In this document: positions 8,897 to 17,713 of the stretch, piece after piece
How the letters are laid out: the number at the start of each line of letters is the position of its first letter
How positions within the stretch are numbered: position 1 is the first letter of the stretch
From: Nocardia brasiliensis ATCC 700358
GTDB lineage: Bacteria > Actinomycetota > Actinomycetes > Mycobacteriales > Mycobacteriaceae
Direction: 5' to 3'
NCBI RefSeq assembly: GCF_000250675.2
Contig: NC_018681.1
Location: 558,001 to 622,000, forward strand
DNA: 64,000 bases
The notes under the pieces: generated by a model
Databases searched by the model: none
What the model saw: the letters and a program-made list of their open reading frames with translations, nothing else
What the model was told of the DNA's origin: nothing
Made by a program: the position numbers and the translations under genes

Positions 8897-9766
8897 TCAG
8901 CGGACGCGGGCCAGCGCGCGGCGGCGGGTGCCGACGACTCGGCAGATCACGTAGATCAGGAACGAGATCGTGGTGACGAAGGTGGAGACCGGGACGCCGG
9001 GGGCCAGCGAGAGCAGGATGCCGCCCACCGCCGCGAGTTCGGCGAAGACCACGGCCAGCACCGTCGCCCGGACCGGGTCGGCGGTCAGTTGCGCCGCTGC
9101 GGCGGCGGGCGTGATCAGGAGTGCGAGTACCAGTAGCGCGCCGACGATCTGGACGCCGAACGCCGCGGTGATGCCCAGCAGTACCGCGAACACGATGGAC
9201 AACGCGCGGACCGGCACGCCGCGCGCCACCGCGACCTCCGGGTCCGAACTGGCGAAAAGCAAAGGGCGGTAGACGATCGCGAGCACCGCGAGCACGCCGA
9301 CGGTGCAGGCGGCCAGCAGGCCGAGGCCGCCGTTGCCCACGCTGACGACCTGCCCGGTGAGCAGCGAGAACTTCGATCCGGCACGGTCGGGGCCGAGCCA
9401 GAGGAACAGCACGGACAGGCCGAGCCCGAACGACAGCACCACCGCGATCACCGAATCGCGTTCGCGCGCACGGGTTCCGAGCAAGCCGAAGAGCACCGCC
9501 GCGACCACCGAGCCGGCGATCGCGCCGACTCCGACGCCGATCCCGGCGAGCAGCGCCGCCGCGGCGCCGGTCAGCGACAGCTCGCTGGTGCCGTGCACCG
9601 CGAACGACATCTGCCTGCTGATGATCAGCGGACCGATCACGCCGGAGAGCAGACCCAGCAGCGCGGCGGCGAGCACCGCCTGCTGCACGAAGTCGTAGGA
9701 GAGCAGGTTCGCGGTGGTGCCGAAGTCGAACATCTTCGACAAGACGCCGGACAGCTTGTCGATCAC
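8897..9766 (-). CDS. znuB: Zinc/manganese ABC transporter permease (ZnuB-type)
   Basis: Inner-membrane permease of an ABC-3 family metal importer, 289 residues with about eight hydrophobic helices. It includes the family segment LLSGVIGPLIISRQMSFAVH in the N-terminal third and the loop GITAAFGVQIVGALLVLALLI. Its start overlaps the upstream ATPase gene by four bases. It is the last gene of a znuA-znuC-znuB unit, so it likely passes zinc delivered by the lipoprotein upstream. Manganese specificity cannot be excluded. Confidence 0.88.
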   Translation of the reverse strand: MIDKLSGVLSKMFDFGTTANLLSYDFVQQAVLAAALLGLLSGVIGPLIISRQMSFAVHGTSELSLTGAAAALLAGIGVGVGAIAGSVVAAVLFGLLGTRARERDSVIAVVLSFGLGLSVLFLWLGPDRAGSKFSLLTGQVVSVGNGGLGLLAACTVGVLAVLAIVYRPLLFASSDPEVAVARGVPVRALSIVFAVLLGITAAFGVQIVGALLVLALLITPAAAAAQLTADPVRATVLAVVFAELAAVGGILLSLAPGVPVSTFVTTISFLIYVICRVVGTRRRALARVR

Positions 9767-10695
9767 GAGCGGACCCCGGTTGCGTCAGAGTCGGAAACCG
9801 CTGTGCCCGAGCCGATATCGGCACCGGCCTCGCCGTGGCAGTGCGCGCCTGCGCTGCCGAGCGCATCCATCGTGTCCCCGGTGCCGACGACCACCAGCCG
9901 CCCCCGCACGCGCAGCACATCCACCTCCGTTTGGTACAGCTCCGACAGCACCGCGGAGGTCATCACCTCGTCCGGCGTACCGACCCGGAACTTGCCGTCC
10001 ACCAGGTACAGCACCCGATCGACCAGCGGCAGAATGGGATTGATCTCGTGGGTAACGAAAAGCACCGCGGTGTCGTGGCTGCGGCGGCGTTTGTCGATCA
10101 GCTCCGCGACCAGTCGCTGGTTCGCCAGATCCAGGCTGAGCAGCGGCTCGTCACACAACAGCACCTTCGGGTCGCCGACCAGTGCCTGCGCCACCCGTAG
10201 CCGCTGCTGTTCACCACCGGACATCGTCTCCAGCGGCGCGTGCGCGAACCGCTGCGCGCCGACGTCGGCGATCGCGGCGGCCACCTTGCGCTTGCGTTCG
10301 GCGCGCGACCGGAGCCCGAGGCCCCAGCGGTGCCCGTCCACGCCGAGCCCGACCAGGTCGACCCCGCGCAGCTGCACCCCGGCGTCGATCGTCTTCTGTT
10401 GCGGCACATAGCCGATATCGGGATTGCCGGTGCGCGCGGGCGCGCCCGCGATCGCGGCGGTGCCCGCGCTGAGTCCCTGCTGGCCGAGCAGGACCTTCAG
10501 CAGCGAGGTCTTGCCCGATCCGTTGGGGCCCAGGACGGCGACGAATTCACCGGCAGCCACCGCCAGATCCAGGTCCTGCCAGAGTGTCCGGTCGCCGTAC
10601 GACAGGCGGGCGCCGTCGAGCCGCACCGCCGAGACGTCGTTCGCGGTCGCCCGCGCCGGTTCGGTGTGTTCGGTCAGCGCGGCTCCCTGAGGCAT
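9763..10695 (-). CDS. znuC: Zinc/manganese ABC transporter ATPase (ZnuC-type)
   Basis: Nucleotide-binding subunit of the importer. It shows Walker A GPNGSGKT, a Q-loop in IGYVPQQ, signature MSGGEQQR, Walker B VLLCDEP and a switch histidine in FVTHE. It is 310 residues from ATG at 10695, longer than the usual 250 because of a C-terminal tail containing AHCHGEAG, which could bind metal. A GTG at 10716 would overlap the end of znuA. It is coupled to znuB by a four-base overlap. Confidence 0.9.
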   Translation of the reverse strand: MPQGAALTEHTEPARATANDVSAVRLDGARLSYGDRTLWQDLDLAVAAGEFVAVLGPNGSGKTSLLKVLLGQQGLSAGTAAIAGAPARTGNPDIGYVPQQKTIDAGVQLRGVDLVGLGVDGHRWGLGLRSRAERKRKVAAAIADVGAQRFAHAPLETMSGGEQQRLRVAQALVGDPKVLLCDEPLLSLDLANQRLVAELIDKRRRSHDTAVLFVTHEINPILPLVDRVLYLVDGKFRVGTPDEVMTSAVLSELYQTEVDVLRVRGRLVVVGTGDTMDALGSAGAHCHGEAGADIGSGTAVSDSDATGVRS

Positions 10696-10706
10696 GGCGG
10701 TGGTGG

Positions 10707-11588
10707 TCAACGCAACGCCGCGGCAAGCGCTTCGGCGTTCTTGGTCTGCCACTGAATGTAATCCACTCCGTCCGGCAGGGTTTCGGTCACCTCGACGACG
10801 GGAACGCCCGCGGACTGGGCGATCGAGCGCAGCTCCTTGGTGATCTTGTCCTGGGTCTGCACGTTGTAGATCAGCGCGCGAACCTGCTTGCCGGTCAACA
10901 GTTCCCGGGTAGCGGCCACCGCGGCGGGCGCGGGGTCGGTCTCCTGCTCGATCGCCTCCTGGAACTCGTGCGGCGTCCGGTCCTCGGCTCCTGCGGTCAG
11001 CAACAGGTAGTGCGCGAGCGGTTCGGTCTGCAGCACAGGCGTTTTCGGGTGTTCGGCGGCGACCTTGGCGGCGATCGCGACGATCGCGCCGAGCTTGTCC
11101 TTGAAGGCGGTGGCCCGCTCGGTGTACCCCGGCGCGTGGTCCGGATCCAGCGCGCCCAGTTCGGTCGCGATCTTGTCGGCCACCAGCCCGACCGTCTTCA
11201 GGTCGTAGAAGACGTGCTCGTTCTCGTCGCTCTGGTCGGCGCGCAGGGCGAAGGCGTCCACCGTGCGCTTGCTCTTGCCCGCGACGGCCTTCTCCGCGAA
11301 TTCGTCGTAGCCGCCGCCGTTGTAGACGATCAGGTCGGCGTCGCTGAGTTTCGCCGATTCCACGGCGGAGGTCTCGTGCGAGTGCGGGTCCGCGGTCGGG
11401 TCGCTGATCAGCGATTCGACCTTAGCGTCCGGTCCGGCGATCGCGGTGGCGATATTGCCCCAGGCATTGGTGGAGGCGATGACCGACGGTGTGCCGGAAT
11501 CCTCGGTGCCGCCGCAGGCGGTGAGCGTGACCGCGGTGGCCACTCCGACGGCGATACCTGCGAGTCTGCGGGCGAGTCGGGTCTTCAC
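10707..11588 (-). CDS. znuA: Zinc ABC transporter substrate-binding lipoprotein (ZnuA-type)
   Basis: Captures zinc outside the membrane for ZnuBC. A 293-residue lipoprotein with lipobox LTAC near residue 25 and metal-ligand segments typical of cluster A-I binding proteins: DPTADPHSHE (near residue 66), ENEHVFYDLK (near residue 122) and the LAHYLLLTAG region. It is the first gene of the unit. A candidate Zur operator lies about 65 bases upstream. Confidence 0.9.
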   Translation of the reverse strand: MKTRLARRLAGIAVGVATAVTLTACGGTEDSGTPSVIASTNAWGNIATAIAGPDAKVESLISDPTADPHSHETSAVESAKLSDADLIVYNGGGYDEFAEKAVAGKSKRTVDAFALRADQSDENEHVFYDLKTVGLVADKIATELGALDPDHAPGYTERATAFKDKLGAIVAIAAKVAAEHPKTPVLQTEPLAHYLLLTAGAEDRTPHEFQEAIEQETDPAPAAVAATRELLTGKQVRALIYNVQTQDKITKELRSIAQSAGVPVVEVTETLPDGVDYIQWQTKNAEALAAALR

Positions 11589-11652
11589 GCGGCACTCCTG
11601 GAACGCATAACAGCTGGTGACGCACTCGAGCGGGTGATACAGCGCAGCTTAA

Positions 11653-11667
11653 TGGAAATGGTTTCTG
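11653..11667. promoter_or_regulatory. Candidate Zur operator upstream of znuA
   Basis: TGGAAATGGTTTCTG contains the inverted repeat GAAA-TGG-TTTC and agrees at 10 of 15 positions with the Streptomyces Zur-box consensus as I recall it (TGAAAATGATTTTCA). Its place upstream of a zinc-importer operon fits zinc-dependent repression. The zur gene itself is not in the window. Confidence 0.5.
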
Positions 11668-11766
11668 TTTCACTTTAGCAACTGCGCGCCGCCGACACGA
11701 GCCGGGCCCGCCGACTGCCGTGCGCTGACGGCGGCCGACGGGCCCGGAAAAGCCACGAAGGACCGG

Positions 11767-14337
11767 TTAAACGAGGGCCTCCACCGGCTGCCCGAGCAAC
11801 TGCGCACACCGCAGCAGACCGAGGTGGCTGTAGGCCTGCGGGTGATTACCGAGCGAACGCTCGGCAACCGGATCGTATTCCTCGCTGAGCAGTCCCGTCG
11901 GTCCGGCCACGTCGACCAGCTGGGCGAACAGCGCCTCGGCGTCCGAACGCTTGCCGATCAGCAGGTACGCCTCGACCAGCCAGGCCGCGCAGAGGTGGAA
12001 GCCGCCCTCGCCGCCGGGCAGGCCGTCGTCGTGGTGGTACCGGTACACCGTTGAGCCGCTGCGCAATTCGGCTTCGGTCGCGACCACGGTCGCGGCGAAG
12101 CGCGGATCGGACGGATCGATCAGTCCGCTCAACCCGATGTGCAGGGTGGCCGCGTCCAGGTCGGTGCCGTCGTAGGCGGCGGTGAACGACTGCACCTCGT
12201 CGTTCCAGCCCTTGGTCTTCACCTCGTCGGCGATGGTCTCGCGCAGCACCGCCCAGGCCGGATCGACCTCGCGGCCGAACTTCTGGGCCAGCGTCAGCGC
12301 GCGATCGATGGTCATCCAGCCCATCACCTTCGAGTACACGTGATGGCGCGGGTTGCCGCGGATCTCCCAGATGCCGTGGTCGGGTTCCTGCCAGCGCCGC
12401 TGCACCGCGGAAACCATGGCGCGCACCAGTTCCCAGTCCGCGTCGGGCAGCGCGCGGGCCGGGTCGGTGATGCCCTTGAGTTCACGTGCGTGTGCCAGGC
12501 TCGCGATGAGATCGACGATCGGGCCGAACACGTCCAACTGCACCTGCATGTTGGCCGCGTTGCCGACGCGCACCGGGCGCGAGCCCGCGTACCCCGGCAG
12601 CTGATCGATCACGGCTTCCGGCGGCAGTGTCTCGCCGTACAGGGTGTACAGCGGGTGCAGCCGTTCCGGACCGGGCAGCGTCTCCAGCACGCGGTGCACC
12701 CAGTCGAGGAACTCCTCGGCCTCGCCGAGCGAGCCGAGCGAGACCAGCGCCTGCGCGGTGAGCGAGGCATCGCGCAGCCAGCAGTAGCGGTAGTCCCAGT
12801 TGCGCACGCCGCCGATGTCTTCCGGCAGCGAGGTGGTCGCCGCGGCCAGGATGGAACCCGACGGCGCGTGCACGAGCCCGCGCAGCGTCAGTGCCGAACG
12901 TTTCATCAGATCCGGCTTCAGCGAGGGCAGGTCCAGCGTGCCCGCCCACTGCGACCAGTAGCCCTCCGCGGCGCGCCTGCGTTCCAGCTCCGCGGTCTGC
13001 GCGGGGCCGAGATCGGAGGTGCCACAGCGCATCTCGAGCACGATCGGGCCCTGCGACGGATCGACCACGGCGCGCGCGGAGTCGTGCGTGCCGTCGCTGA
13101 CGATCTGCCACTCCAGGCCGGGGGAGCGCAGCACCATCGGATCGTTGGTGCCGAGCACCCGCAGCCCGTTCGCGTCCGCCTCGATGGTCACCGGCACCTG
13201 GCCGAATTCCGGCCGCGGCGCGAAGGTCACCACCGCGCGCGCGTCGCCGGTGATCACCCGGGTGAGGTCGGTCCGGGTCGGCGCCACGTCATGCGGCAGA
13301 TAGTCGACCACTTGCAAACTCGCCCAGCGGGTTTCGACGGTCATGGTGCTGTCGATATAGCGCTGCGAGAGCGGCAGGCCCGCGCGTTCCGGCTCGATGG
13401 TGAAGTGACCGGCCTGCGGACCGCCGAGCAGATGCGCGAACACCGCGGCCGAATCCGGTTCGGGGTGACAGAACCAGGTGACCGTGGCGTCGGGGGTCAG
13501 CAGCGCCACCGAGCGGGGGCTGGCCAGCATGGTCAGCCGCTCGATCCGGGGCGCGCTCGCGCCGGCCAGCCAGGTGCGCCGCTCCTCGAGTAGGAAGGCC
13601 AGTGCGCACGACACGTCCTCGGTGCTCTCGACGCGGTACTTGGCCAGGCTCTCGCCCTCGCCGACCTTGATGCCGAGATCGGGGCCGGACAGTACGCGGA
13701 AGGCCTTCTCGTCGGTGACGTCGTCGCCGAGGAACACCGCGGCGGACGCGCCGTGCTGGTGGCGGATGGTGTCGAGGGCGGTGCCCTTGTCGGTCTGCAC
13801 CACGGCCAGCTCGATGACGGCCTTGCCCTCGGTCACCTGCACACCGAACCAGCAGGCAGGGCCCTGTCTGACCTGGGTCAGCGCCCGGTGCCCGATCTCC
13901 GGGCTCGCGTTGCGCACGTGCAATGCGACGCTGGCCGGTTTGATCTCGACCGTCACGCCCGGGTTCTCGGCGGCGACCTGGGTCAGCGCCGTCTGCACCT
14001 CTTGCAGTAAGTGTTTGGCGTCGTTGTCGATCGCGTGCACGAAGCCCACGTCGAATTCCGAGCCGTGGCTACCGATCAGCTGCACTTCGACCGGCAGGCG
14101 CGAGAGCGCCGCGAGGTCGCGCAGTGCACGGCCGGAGATGACCGCCGCGGTCGTACCGGTGAGCCCGGCGAGCGCGCGTAACGCGCTCACCGATTCCCGG
14201 TGCGGAAACGCCTTGGCCGGGTCGGACACGATGGGCGCAAGCGTCCCGTCGTAGTCCGAGGCGACCAAGAGTCGTGGCACGCGCGCGACCGTCGACAGTG
14301 CACGACGAAGTTCCAGTGGCAAATCCTGTGCGCTCAC
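11767..14337 (-). CDS. Trehalose-6-phosphate phosphatase / GH15 glucosidase fusion
   Basis: An 856-residue two-domain protein. Residues about 20-255 are a HAD-type OtsB phosphatase: motif DYDGTLAP with the nucleophilic Asp near residue 28, VISGR, GSHGSE and FLGDDVTDE. Residues about 265-850 are a GH15 (glucoamylase/trehalase-like) module with DIGGVRNWDYRYCWLRDAS, SEEYDP near the C-terminus and the closing QAYSHLGLL. GH15 trehalases are known in mycobacteria. One chain could therefore dephosphorylate trehalose-6-phosphate and also hydrolyse an alpha-glucoside. Whether both sites are active is unknown. It stands alone. Confidence 0.85.
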   Translation of the reverse strand: MSAQDLPLELRRALSTVARVPRLLVASDYDGTLAPIVSDPAKAFPHRESVSALRALAGLTGTTAAVISGRALRDLAALSRLPVEVQLIGSHGSEFDVGFVHAIDNDAKHLLQEVQTALTQVAAENPGVTVEIKPASVALHVRNASPEIGHRALTQVRQGPACWFGVQVTEGKAVIELAVVQTDKGTALDTIRHQHGASAAVFLGDDVTDEKAFRVLSGPDLGIKVGEGESLAKYRVESTEDVSCALAFLLEERRTWLAGASAPRIERLTMLASPRSVALLTPDATVTWFCHPEPDSAAVFAHLLGGPQAGHFTIEPERAGLPLSQRYIDSTMTVETRWASLQVVDYLPHDVAPTRTDLTRVITGDARAVVTFAPRPEFGQVPVTIEADANGLRVLGTNDPMVLRSPGLEWQIVSDGTHDSARAVVDPSQGPIVLEMRCGTSDLGPAQTAELERRRAAEGYWSQWAGTLDLPSLKPDLMKRSALTLRGLVHAPSGSILAAATTSLPEDIGGVRNWDYRYCWLRDASLTAQALVSLGSLGEAEEFLDWVHRVLETLPGPERLHPLYTLYGETLPPEAVIDQLPGYAGSRPVRVGNAANMQVQLDVFGPIVDLIASLAHARELKGITDPARALPDADWELVRAMVSAVQRRWQEPDHGIWEIRGNPRHHVYSKVMGWMTIDRALTLAQKFGREVDPAWAVLRETIADEVKTKGWNDEVQSFTAAYDGTDLDAATLHIGLSGLIDPSDPRFAATVVATEAELRSGSTVYRYHHDDGLPGGEGGFHLCAAWLVEAYLLIGKRSDAEALFAQLVDVAGPTGLLSEEYDPVAERSLGNHPQAYSHLGLLRCAQLLGQPVEALV

Positions 14338-14754
14338 GCATCCAACCTAGTGATCGGAGGAGTTTTTTCAGGGGCGGGCAGAACAATACTGGGTTGAATT
14401 CGCCGCACCGACGCCCGCCGCTATGCGTGCGTTGTGTCTGATTTTCCGCGCGTCGGGCCGATCTCGCTCGCCGCCGCCGGGATTCGGGTCCGAACGGCGG
14501 CGATCGATGACCGCGACGCATGCGCTGCGATCACGCGGACGCGCCGTGGCTCGGGCACGGCTCCCGCAAAACTCGCGCTAACCCGCAGACCGCGACGGCG
14601 AACGGGCACCGTTGCGGAGTTCCGGCGGTGCGTCGTTTTCGGGTGTGATTTTCCACACGAGCAGGCCGACGGTCCGGATTTTTGCCGGATATGCGTCGGC
14701 TGTCCGGTGCTGGGCGATGTCGCGCAGCGCGCCGAAATTTCCCAGTGCGGGGAA
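14338..14754. other. 417-base gap without a supported gene
   Basis: The region lies between the OtsB-GH15 start and the kstR stop. Open frames crossing it have no recognisable family, and the longest is antisense to kstR. A promoter for the fusion gene should lie here, but I see no clear element, hairpin or repeat. Confidence 0.5.
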
Positions 14755-15390
14755 CTAGGAGTTCTCGCCGAGCAGCAGATCGACGGTGAGCTCGAGGCGC
14801 TCGGTCACGTCGGTCGCCGAGGCGCGCCGGGTCAGCCAGGCCACCAGGTTCGACAACCAGACGTCGCTGATCACCCGGGCGATGGCGAGCTGGCGGTCGG
14901 TGGGTTCGCCGTCGTTCATGGCGCGGGCGAACAGCCGGTCCATCACCTTGCCGACCCGATCGACCTCGGCGGCCGCGGACGCGTCGGCGAACATGAACGC
15001 GCGGGTCATCGCCTCGGTGAGCAGCGGGTCGCGCTGCATCATCCGGGTGATCTGGGTGAGCAGCAGGTGCATGCGCTCCTGCGGTGACTGCCCGGCAAGC
15101 GGCTTGCGCTTGCTCTCGATCTGCTCGAACTCGCGCGAGAGCGCGGACACCAGCAGGTGCACTTTCGAGGGGAAGTACCGGTAGAGCGTCCCGACTGCGA
15201 CATCGGCGCGTTCGGCCACCGCGCGCATCTGCACCGCGTCGTATCCGCCCTTGGAGGCCAGTGCCAGGGTCGCGTCCAGAATCCGCTTGCGGCGTTCCCG
15301 CTGCGCGGCCGAACTCAGCTCGTCCTCACTCAGCGTGGCGACCGGCGCCGGACTCGAGTCGGTCGGCTGCGATCGGGAGGGGCTGGCCAT
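14755..15390 (-). CDS. kstR: Cholesterol catabolism repressor KstR
   Basis: TetR-family repressor of the steroid regulon, released by a 3-oxo-cholestenoyl-CoA-type ligand. Of 211 residues, about 30-85 form the HTH, with RRKRILDATLALASKGGYD and VAVGTLYRYFPSKVHLL nearly identical to mycobacterial KstR. The C-terminal ISDVWLSNLVAWLTRRASA segment is also shared. It is divergent from fadE34, as in Mycobacterium tuberculosis, with a perfect operator between them, so it probably represses itself. The first 25 residues are a variable tail. Confidence 0.95.
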   Translation of the reverse strand: MASPSRSQPTDSSPAPVATLSEDELSSAAQRERRKRILDATLALASKGGYDAVQMRAVAERADVAVGTLYRYFPSKVHLLVSALSREFEQIESKRKPLAGQSPQERMHLLLTQITRMMQRDPLLTEAMTRAFMFADASAAAEVDRVGKVMDRLFARAMNDGEPTDRQLAIARVISDVWLSNLVAWLTRRASATDVTERLELTVDLLLGENS

Positions 15391-15486
15391 GGATAGGAGT
15401 CCTTTCCGGAAACGTCATTTCGGTACTGGCCTGGGCGGCGGTTCGGGCTCCGCGGTCGTCTCTTGACTTCCGCACAGCTAGGATAT

Positions 15487-15500
15487 TAGAACATGTTCTA
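15487..15500. promoter_or_regulatory. KstR operator between kstR and fadE34
   Basis: TAGAACATGTTCTA is a perfect 14-base palindrome and matches the KstR motif TnnAACnnGTTnnA at every fixed position. It lies 96 bases upstream of the kstR start and 35 bases upstream of fadE34, so it can control both. Confidence 0.88.
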
Positions 15501-15535
15501 GGTGTGGGAGTCACGCCGGGAAGGCGGTACGGAGT

Positions 15536-17689
15536 GTGACCATCGCCACCACTGACGAGCATAAAGCCGTCCAGGAGTCGATGCGCGGATGGGCCGGATC
15601 GGCCCGTCCGATTGCAACAATGCGGACCGATCCGAGCGCCTTCTGGCGCGCGTATTGGCCCGGTCTCGCCGAGCTCGGCATCTTCCGGGTCGCCGTCGCC
15701 GAGGACGCGGGCGGTGCCGGCGGTTCGGTGGCCGACCTGGCCGTGCTGCTCGAGCAGGCCGCGCACGATCTGGTCGGCGGGCCGGTGCTGAGTACGGCGC
15801 TGGCCAATCTGATCACCGCGGGGCGGCTCGACGAGCGGCAACCGTGCGGTGTCGCGCTGGACGTCCTTGTCGGCGCGGAGGTCACTGTACCCGCCGCCGC
15901 GGACGCGTTGTCGCTCACCGGTTCCTGGGACGCGGTACTCGGCGCGGCACCGGAAACCGCCGTGTTGCTTCCGGTTTCGACCCCGAGCGGGCGGCGCTGG
16001 GTGCTGGTGCCGCCGGACGCCGACGGCCTGCGCGTGGAACCGCTCGCGCCGCTCGACCTGAGCACGCCGCTGGCGCGGGTGCACTGCGCCGACGTGCGGG
16101 TGCCCGCCGAACAAATATTCACCCCGGCCCACGCGGTCGAGGATCTGCTGGTGGTGCTGGCCGCTGCCGAACTGGCCGGGCTGGCCGGCTGGTGCCTGAC
16201 CACCGCGGTCGAATACGCCAAGGTGCGGGCGCAATTCGGTCGCAAGATCGGCTCGTTCCAGGCGGTCAAGCACATCTGCGCGTGGATGCTCTGCCGGACC
16301 GAACTGATCCGCGCGGTGGCCGCCGACGCCGCCGCCGCGGTGGACGAGGGCGGCGCGGAGCTGCCGATCGCGGCCGCGATCGCCGCCGCGATCGCCTTGG
16401 ACGCGGCCGTCGAGACCGCCAAGGACTGCATCCAGGTGCTCGGCGGCATCGGCTTCACCTGGGAGCACGACGCGCATCTCTACCTGCGTCGCGCGGTGGC
16501 CCTGCGGCAACTGCTCGGTGGCTCGGCGCACTGGCGCGCCCGGGTGACCGAGTTGACCCGCGCCGGGCACCGGCGCACCACCGGGGCCGACCGGGTCTTC
16601 GCGGCCGAGGGCGTGGCCACCGTGGACGACGATCGGGCCGGCGAACTGGCCGCCGAGGTGGCCCAGATCGCGGCGCTGCCCGCCGACCGGCAACGCGACG
16701 CGATGGTCGAGGCCGGTCTGGTCATGCCGCACTGGCCGAAACCCTTCGGGCGTGGCGCCGATCCGATGACCGGCCTGCTGATCTCGGAGGAACTGCGCCG
16801 GGCCGGGCTCGCCGCGCCGGATCTGGCGATCGGCGGCTGGGCGGTGCCGACGCTGCTCCAGCACGGCAGCCCGGAACAGGTCGAACGGTTCGCCTGGCCG
16901 ACCTTGCGCGGCGAGGTGGTCTGGTGCCAGCTGTTCAGCGAGCCCGAGGCCGGATCCGATCTGGCCGCGTTGCGCACCACCGCGAAGCAGGTGGACGGCG
17001 GCTGGGTGCTGCGTGGCCAGAAGGTCTGGACTTCGTTGGGCGACAAGGCCAATTGGGGTATCTGCCTGGCCCGCACCGATCCCGAGGCCCCGAAACACCG
17101 CGGCATCAGCTACTTCCTGGTCGATATGCACAGCGCGGGGGTCGAGGTGCGCCCGCTGGTGCAGATCACCGGCGAGGCCCGGTTCACCGAGGTGTTCCTC
17201 GACGATGTCTTCGTGCCGGACGACGCACTGGTCGGCGCGCTGCACAACGGATGGAAGATCGCCCGCTCGACCCTGTCGACCGAGCGGGTCGCCATGGGCG
17301 GCAACGGAATCGGTCCCGCGCTCGAGGAACTGATCGCGAAACTTCCGGCCACCGGCCCCGGTGCGGAGCTGACCAACGACCGGCTCGGCGGGTTCGTCGC
17401 CGAGGCGATCGCCGGGCTCCTGCTGGAGCAGCGGGCGGCGGTCGCGATGCTCGCGGGCGGCGATCCCGGCGCACAGAGCAGCGTGCGCAAACTCGTCGGC
17501 GTCCGGCATCGGCAGGCGGTCGCGGAATTCGCTGCCGAGACGGCAGGTCCCACCGGTGCGCACGACGCCGAGGTGGTAAAAGAATTCCTGCTCACACGCT
17601 GTTTATCGATCGCAGGGGGTACCGAACAGATCTTGCTGACCGTGGCCGGTGAGCGGATCCTCGGGCTACCTCGCGACGCCGGCAGCTAG
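15536..17689 (+). CDS. fadE34: Acyl-CoA dehydrogenase FadE34 (ChsE3), double-length
   Basis: A 717-residue fusion of two acyl-CoA dehydrogenase modules. Residues about 1-345 hold FGRKIGSFQAVKHICAWM and QVLGGIGFTWEHDAHLYLRR. Residues about 360-715 hold FSEPEAGSDLAALRTTAKQ and AGGTEQILLTVAGERILGLPR. This layout and length match FadE34 of M. tuberculosis, which oxidises the C5 side-chain CoA thioester of cholesterol. The GTG start at 15536 lies just past the KstR operator. It leads a run with the igr-type genes. Confidence 0.9.
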   Translation: MTIATTDEHKAVQESMRGWAGSARPIATMRTDPSAFWRAYWPGLAELGIFRVAVAEDAGGAGGSVADLAVLLEQAAHDLVGGPVLSTALANLITAGRLDERQPCGVALDVLVGAEVTVPAAADALSLTGSWDAVLGAAPETAVLLPVSTPSGRRWVLVPPDADGLRVEPLAPLDLSTPLARVHCADVRVPAEQIFTPAHAVEDLLVVLAAAELAGLAGWCLTTAVEYAKVRAQFGRKIGSFQAVKHICAWMLCRTELIRAVAADAAAAVDEGGAELPIAAAIAAAIALDAAVETAKDCIQVLGGIGFTWEHDAHLYLRRAVALRQLLGGSAHWRARVTELTRAGHRRTTGADRVFAAEGVATVDDDRAGELAAEVAQIAALPADRQRDAMVEAGLVMPHWPKPFGRGADPMTGLLISEELRRAGLAAPDLAIGGWAVPTLLQHGSPEQVERFAWPTLRGEVVWCQLFSEPEAGSDLAALRTTAKQVDGGWVLRGQKVWTSLGDKANWGICLARTDPEAPKHRGISYFLVDMHSAGVEVRPLVQITGEARFTEVFLDDVFVPDDALVGALHNGWKIARSTLSTERVAMGGNGIGPALEELIAKLPATGPGAELTNDRLGGFVAEAIAGLLLEQRAAVAMLAGGDPGAQSSVRKLVGVRHRQAVAEFAAETAGPTGAHDAEVVKEFLLTRCLSIAGGTEQILLTVAGERILGLPRDAGS

Positions 17690-17713
17690 TCGACGAGTCA
17701 ACTGGAGTAAAGC

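Noticed and set aside
12139..13593. 484-codon plus-strand frame opposite the OtsB-GH15 gene
   Set aside because: Shadow frame; the minus strand encodes both catalytic modules continuously.
14434..15087. Plus-strand frame with a Cys-rich segment across the kstR 3' end
   Set aside because: Most of it is antisense to kstR and the rest has no family; a CxxC-like pattern alone is weak.
15326..17563. 745-codon minus-strand frame opposite fadE34
   Set aside because: Antisense shadow; fadE34 has the correct family sequence and operator.
17690..17713. A KstR site between fadE34 and chsE1
   Set aside because: The 24-base gap has no AACnnGTT core; the genes probably share the upstream promoter.
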